Positions 5,821 to 9,034 of a stretch of 9,034 nt of DNA are shown piece after piece. Location of the stretch: the NCBI GenBank assembly GCA_946541285.1, contig CAMNJG010000048.1:1-9034 (forward strand), written 5' to 3'. The position numbers and the translations under genes are program-made. The number at the start of each line of letters is the position of its first letter. Positions within the stretch are counted from its first letter, which is position 1. The stretch comes from an uncultured Clostridia bacterium. Its GTDB lineage: Bacteria > Bacillota > Clostridia > Peptostreptococcales > Anaerovoracaceae. The notes beneath the pieces are model-generated. The model searched no databases, was not told the DNA's origin, and saw nothing but the letters and a program-made list of their open reading frames with translations.

Positions 5821-6115
5821 TCTTAGAATTCTCCCTCTGTTTGAGGAAGATTTAATGGAGATTGCGGATTATATCACTTATCGCCTGAAAAACCCCATCG
5901 CGGCAGAGAACCTGATCGATGCGGCAGAAGCTGCAATATATGAGCGTCTGGCGAATGCCGAATCTTTTGAGCCTTATCAAAGTACTCGGGAACGAAGATA
6001 CCCTTACTATCGAATTCATGTAAAGAACTTCATCATATTCTACGTTGTTATAGACAATGTGATGGAGGTGCGCAGGATTTTGTATGATAAAAGCAACTGG
6101 AAAAAGATAATCTAA
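5801..6115 (+). CDS. RelE/ParE-family toxin
   Basis: This 104-residue protein has the family layout: an N-terminal strand (LRILPLFEEDL), two long helices (about 13-50, EDLMEIADYITYRL and NPIAAENLIDAAEAAI), then a beta sheet with RERRYPYYRI (63-72), NFIIFYVVID (76-85) and the closing VRRILYDKSNWKKI (90-103). That ending, with R91/R92 and a Trp near the C-terminus, is typical. Members either cut mRNA on the ribosome (RelE) or poison gyrase (ParE). The sequence alone does not say which; the long helical hairpin leans slightly to ParE-like forms. The start at 5801 has AAGGAG 8 nt upstream, inside the antitoxin gene. It appears intact and full length, so a working antitoxin is expected. Confidence 0.9.
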   Translation: MSEKHYDLRILPLFEEDLMEIADYITYRLKNPIAAENLIDAAEAAIYERLANAESFEPYQSTRERRYPYYRIHVKNFIIFYVVIDNVMEVRRILYDKSNWKKII

Positions 6116-6155
6116 TTGTGGATTCTTCCGCATTGGCTTGTAATAGCAGATTTCA

Positions 6156-6181
6156 GGTTGGAATTTCAACCGTTTGCTTTT
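6156..6181 (+). terminator. Possible weak terminator after the toxin gene
   Basis: GGTTG-GAATTT-CAACC (6156-6171) forms a 5-bp stem and is followed by GTTTGCTTTT. It lies 40 nt after the toxin stop on the plus strand. The stem is short and the T tract is broken, so termination here would be partial at best. Confidence 0.3.
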
Positions 6182-6246
6182 CATGATACAAATGTTCGCA
6201 GAAAAATCTGAGGAACTGTACTGTCAGATTGAAAAAACTGATATGG

Positions 6247-6296
6247 AAAAAACAGCCCGGCCTGGAAGGGAGATCATGCCTCTTCCAGGCCGGGCT
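6247..6296 (-). terminator. Rho-independent terminator of clpB
   Basis: A 15-bp perfect stem (6254-6268 with 6282-6296; AGCCCGGCCTGGAAG and its complement) with a 13-nt loop is followed on the minus strand by G and TTTTTT (6252-6247). It starts 33 nt after the clpB stop. On the plus strand no T run follows, so it should act in the clpB direction only. Confidence 0.93.
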
Positions 6297-6328
6297 TCCG
6301 GTTCAGGATATCCAGATTCTTTCTGTTT

Positions 6329-8917
6329 TTATGAAACCGATACAGAGTATGTCAGTTCATCATCACCTGCGTCAATCAGGATCGAGTCTCCATTTTTAAT
6401 ATCCCCGCGGATGATCATCTCCGCGATATGGGTTTCCACATATTTCTGGAGGTATCTCTTGACCGGTCTCGCGCCGTAGTGCGGATCATACGCTTCCCGG
6501 GCGATGAAGGCTTTCGCCTGGTCGGTCAGCGACAGTGTCATCTTTCTGTCCTTCAGCTGTTTCTCCAGGGATTTCAGCGCCAGGTCAATGATCTGGCCGA
6601 TCTGGGACTCGGTCAGCGGCGAGAAGACGACAATATCATCAATCCGGTTGATGAATTCCGGACGGAAATTTTTCTTCAGCTCTTCTTCCACTTTTTCCTT
6701 TACATCGTCATCAATCGTGCCGTCCTGATGGATATTGGCTGTCAGGTAGGCACTGCCGAGGTTGGAAGTCATAATGACAATCGTATTCTTGAAATCGACA
6801 GTATGTCCCTGATTGTCCGTCAGTCGTCCATCATCCAGAAGCTGCAGCAGGATATTGAACACATCCGGATGCGCCTTTTCGATTTCGTCAAAGAGGATGA
6901 CCGAATACGGATGGCGGCGTACCGCTTCCGTCAGCTGTCCGCCCTCATCATAACCGACATATCCCGGAGGTGCTCCGATCAGTCTGGAAACGGAATACTT
7001 TTCCATATACTCCGACATGTCGATCCGGACCATGTTCTTTTCACTGTCAAACAGTGCTTCCGACAGAGCCTTGGCAAGCTCGGTCTTACCGACACCGGTC
7101 GGACCCATGAAAATGAAGGAACCGATCGGACGGTTCGGATCCTTGAGGCCGGCACGGGCTCTCATCACCGCTTCCGCTACAGACTCAACAGCCTCGTCCT
7201 GGCCGATGACTCTTCTGTGGAGTTCGTCAGACAGCCTCAGAAGTTTTTCTCTCTCAGCCTCAACCAGCTTTGAGACAGGGATTCCGGTCCATTTGGAAAC
7301 CACTTCCGCGATTTCCGGTTCGTCCACCTGCTCTCTCAGCATGCGCTCATCACCGCTGAATTTTTCTTTCGTCTCTGTCAGTTTTTTCTGGAGCTCAGGA
7401 AGACGACCGTATTTCAGCTGCGCGACCTTTTCGTAATCGGACTGGCGCATCGCCGCGTCAATTTCCAGATTCAGATCCTCAATCTGCTGTTTGACTGTCT
7501 TAGAATCGCTGATTTCCTTCTTTTCCTGCTCCCACTGCGCCCGCATCGTCGCGTTCTTTTCCTTGAGATTGGAGAGTTCTTCTTCCAGATCCGCCAGACG
7601 CGCCCTGGAAGCGTCATCGTCTTCTTTGCTGATGGCCTGTTTCTCGATTTCCAGCTGTTTGATCTTCCGGTCCACTTCCTCGACTTCTGCCGGCATGGAA
7701 TCGATATTGATCCTGACCATGGAAGCGGCTTCGTCCATCAGGTCGATGGCTTTATCCGGGAGGAATCGGTCCGAAATATAGCGGTCGGAGAGGGACGCGC
7801 AGGCGATCAGGGCATTATCGGTAATCCGCACACCATGATGGATTTCAAATTTCTGTTTCAGACCCCGGAGAATCGAGACAGTGTCTTCCACAGTCGGCTG
7901 ATCGATCATGACTTTCTGGAAACGACGCTCCAGCGCCTTGTCCTTTTCAATATACTTCCGGTACTCATCCAGTGTTGTCGCGCCGATGCAATGCAGTTCG
8001 CCCCTGGCCAGCTTCGGTTTCAGCATATTGCCGGCATCCATCGAACCTTCTGTTTTCCCGGCGCCGACAATGGTATGGAGCTCATCAATGAACAGGATAA
8101 TCCGGCCATCGGATTTCTCCACCTCATTGAGGACTGCCTTCAGTCGTTCCTCAAACTCACCTCTGTATTTCGCGCCAGCGATCAGCGCGCCCATGTCCAG
8201 TTCGAAGATGGTCTTGCCTTTCAGGCCTTCCGGCACATCATCGTTCAGGATTCTCTGCGCCAGTCCTTCGATGACGGCGGTTTTACCGACACCCGGTTCC
8301 CCGATCAGGACCGGATTATTCTTGGTTCTCCTGGAAAGGATCTGCATCGTGTGGCGGATCTCCGCGTCTCTGCCGATGACTGGATCCAGTTTCCCCGCGC
8401 GGGCATCCTCAACCAGATCCCGCCCGTATTTCGTCAGGGCGTCATAGGTATCTTCCGGGTTTTCACTGGTGACTCTCTGATTGCCCCGGACTTTTGTCAG
8501 CGCCTGCAGGACCTTATCCCTGGTAATTCCGTACTTCCGGAACAATGCCGCGGACGGTGTCCCCCTCTCATCGAGCAGCGCCAGGTAGAGATGCTCCACA
8601 CTGACATACTCATCATTGAACTGTTTTGAAATCTTTCCTGCTTCCATCAGGAGCTTCTGGAAACGCTGGGACGGATAGACCTGGCTGTTGCTGCCGGATA
8701 CCTTCGGAAGTTTGTCGATCTCCGCCTGTACGTCATTGGTAATCTGTACTCCCGGCACTTCCATATAATCCAGGAGCCGCGGGATCAGTCCCTGTTCCTG
8801 ACGGATCAGCGCCAGATGCAGATGCTCCCCTGTTAATTCCTGATTTCCTTGTTCGATCGCTGTATTCTGGGAATCAAGGATCGCTTCGCGTGCTTTTTCT
8901 GTATATTTTTCTTCCAT
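6329..8917 (-). CDS. clpB: ATP-dependent disaggregase ClpB
   Basis: This 862-residue Hsp100 chaperone is full length for the family. ClpB hexamers thread aggregated proteins through a central pore using ATP, working with DnaK. In order: an N-domain with two Clp repeats (1-145); the first AAA+ domain with Walker A GEPGVGKT at 206-213, Walker B ILFIDE at 274-279, pore-loop Tyr 251 and R331/R332; a middle coiled coil (about 400-525) that separates ClpB from ClpA/ClpC; and the second AAA+ domain with Walker A GPTGVGKT at 605-612, pore loop GYVGYD at 662-667 and Walker B VILFDE at 673-678. No ClpP-docking loop is apparent. The ATG at 8917 was chosen because GAGGAGG ends 10 nt before it; the in-frame TTG at 8923 would sit only 4 nt away. 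It probably follows another gene closely, and no CIRCE heat-shock operator is visible. Confidence 0.97.
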   Translation of the reverse strand: MEEKYTEKAREAILDSQNTAIEQGNQELTGEHLHLALIRQEQGLIPRLLDYMEVPGVQITNDVQAEIDKLPKVSGSNSQVYPSQRFQKLLMEAGKISKQFNDEYVSVEHLYLALLDERGTPSAALFRKYGITRDKVLQALTKVRGNQRVTSENPEDTYDALTKYGRDLVEDARAGKLDPVIGRDAEIRHTMQILSRRTKNNPVLIGEPGVGKTAVIEGLAQRILNDDVPEGLKGKTIFELDMGALIAGAKYRGEFEERLKAVLNEVEKSDGRIILFIDELHTIVGAGKTEGSMDAGNMLKPKLARGELHCIGATTLDEYRKYIEKDKALERRFQKVMIDQPTVEDTVSILRGLKQKFEIHHGVRITDNALIACASLSDRYISDRFLPDKAIDLMDEAASMVRINIDSMPAEVEEVDRKIKQLEIEKQAISKEDDDASRARLADLEEELSNLKEKNATMRAQWEQEKKEISDSKTVKQQIEDLNLEIDAAMRQSDYEKVAQLKYGRLPELQKKLTETKEKFSGDERMLREQVDEPEIAEVVSKWTGIPVSKLVEAEREKLLRLSDELHRRVIGQDEAVESVAEAVMRARAGLKDPNRPIGSFIFMGPTGVGKTELAKALSEALFDSEKNMVRIDMSEYMEKYSVSRLIGAPPGYVGYDEGGQLTEAVRRHPYSVILFDEIEKAHPDVFNILLQLLDDGRLTDNQGHTVDFKNTIVIMTSNLGSAYLTANIHQDGTIDDDVKEKVEEELKKNFRPEFINRIDDIVVFSPLTESQIGQIIDLALKSLEKQLKDRKMTLSLTDQAKAFIAREAYDPHYGARPVKRYLQKYVETHIAEMIIRGDIKNGDSILIDAGDDELTYSVSVS

Positions 8918-8946
8918 TCTCAATCAGCCTCCTCAATTCGAATGTT

Positions 8947-9034
8947 TTATGTGTATTCTGACGGATCAGCCGCCTTCCGGTTCCGCTCCGCCTCCACCAG
9001 TTTCCGTACACTGGCAGCAGACCGGTACGAAAAT
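8947..9034 (-). CDS. Probable 3' end of an unidentified gene upstream of clpB
   Basis: A minus-strand frame is open from the window edge to a TAA at 8949-8947, giving 28 residues: FSYRSAASVRKLVEAERN then RKAADPSEYT. The charged, helix-like composition is reasonable for a protein C-terminus, and the stop lies 29 nt before the clpB ATG, the spacing expected in an operon. The other two frames are also open over most of this stretch, so the call is tentative. The family cannot be told from so few residues. Confidence 0.4.
   Translation of the reverse strand, partial: FSYRSAASVRKLVEAERNRKAADPSEYT

Noticed and set aside
6174..6479. Plus-strand frame across the clpB terminator
   Set aside because: It runs through a terminator hairpin and into the clpB 3' end, with no ribosome site or protein-like character.
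7835..8629. Long plus-strand frame inside clpB (264 codons)
   Set aside because: It is antisense to strongly conserved ClpB coding sequence and has no recognisable domain; similar shadows occur inside acn.

Overview
The window reads as chromosomal DNA of a low-to-mid-GC Firmicute, most likely a Clostridia member of the Lachnospiraceae type. The support is strong AGGAGG-type ribosome sites before almost every gene, a one-chain aconitase of the short (about 640-residue) class, a Lys-rich membrane-anchored NodB-like protein with a Ser-rich tail, and compact minus-strand operons. This placement is inferred from protein character only.

Layout. (1) Positions 2-1597, plus strand: the 3' part of a membrane-anchored polysaccharide deacetylase-like protein. 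Its start lies before the window and it ends in a 13-residue Ser-rich tandem repeat. (2) Positions 1610-1659: a strong bidirectional terminator shared with the convergent genes. (3) Positions 5246-1665, minus strand: an apparent operon acn - gntR - nth (aconitase, FCD-type GntR regulator, endonuclease III). It has a good sigma-A promoter (TTTACA-N17-TATAAT) about 190 nt before acn, and a perfect 12-bp palindrome (ATTGTATACAAT) across the -10/start point that fits a GntR operator. (4) Positions 5247-5496: an AT-rich spacer without a gene. (5) Positions 5497-6115, plus strand: a type II toxin-antitoxin pair (Phd/YefM antitoxin and RelE/ParE toxin, overlapping by 20 nt). Three copies of a 9-bp palindrome spaced one helical turn apart lie in its promoter. 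(6) Positions 6329-8917, minus strand: clpB, with a 15-bp-stem terminator after it. (7) Positions 8947-9034, minus strand: probably the tail of another gene just upstream of clpB.

How they work together. The best-supported circuit is acn-gntR: the regulator is encoded in the same transcription unit as the aconitase, and a matching operator sits on the promoter. That suggests an autoregulated carbon/acid-responsive switch, and nth is carried along one base behind gntR. The toxin-antitoxin pair is a self-contained module inserted between two housekeeping units and looks autoregulated through its repeated operator. All the protein families are known ones. I see no wholly new system, and the less ordinary content is regulatory architecture and the deacetylase-like protein.
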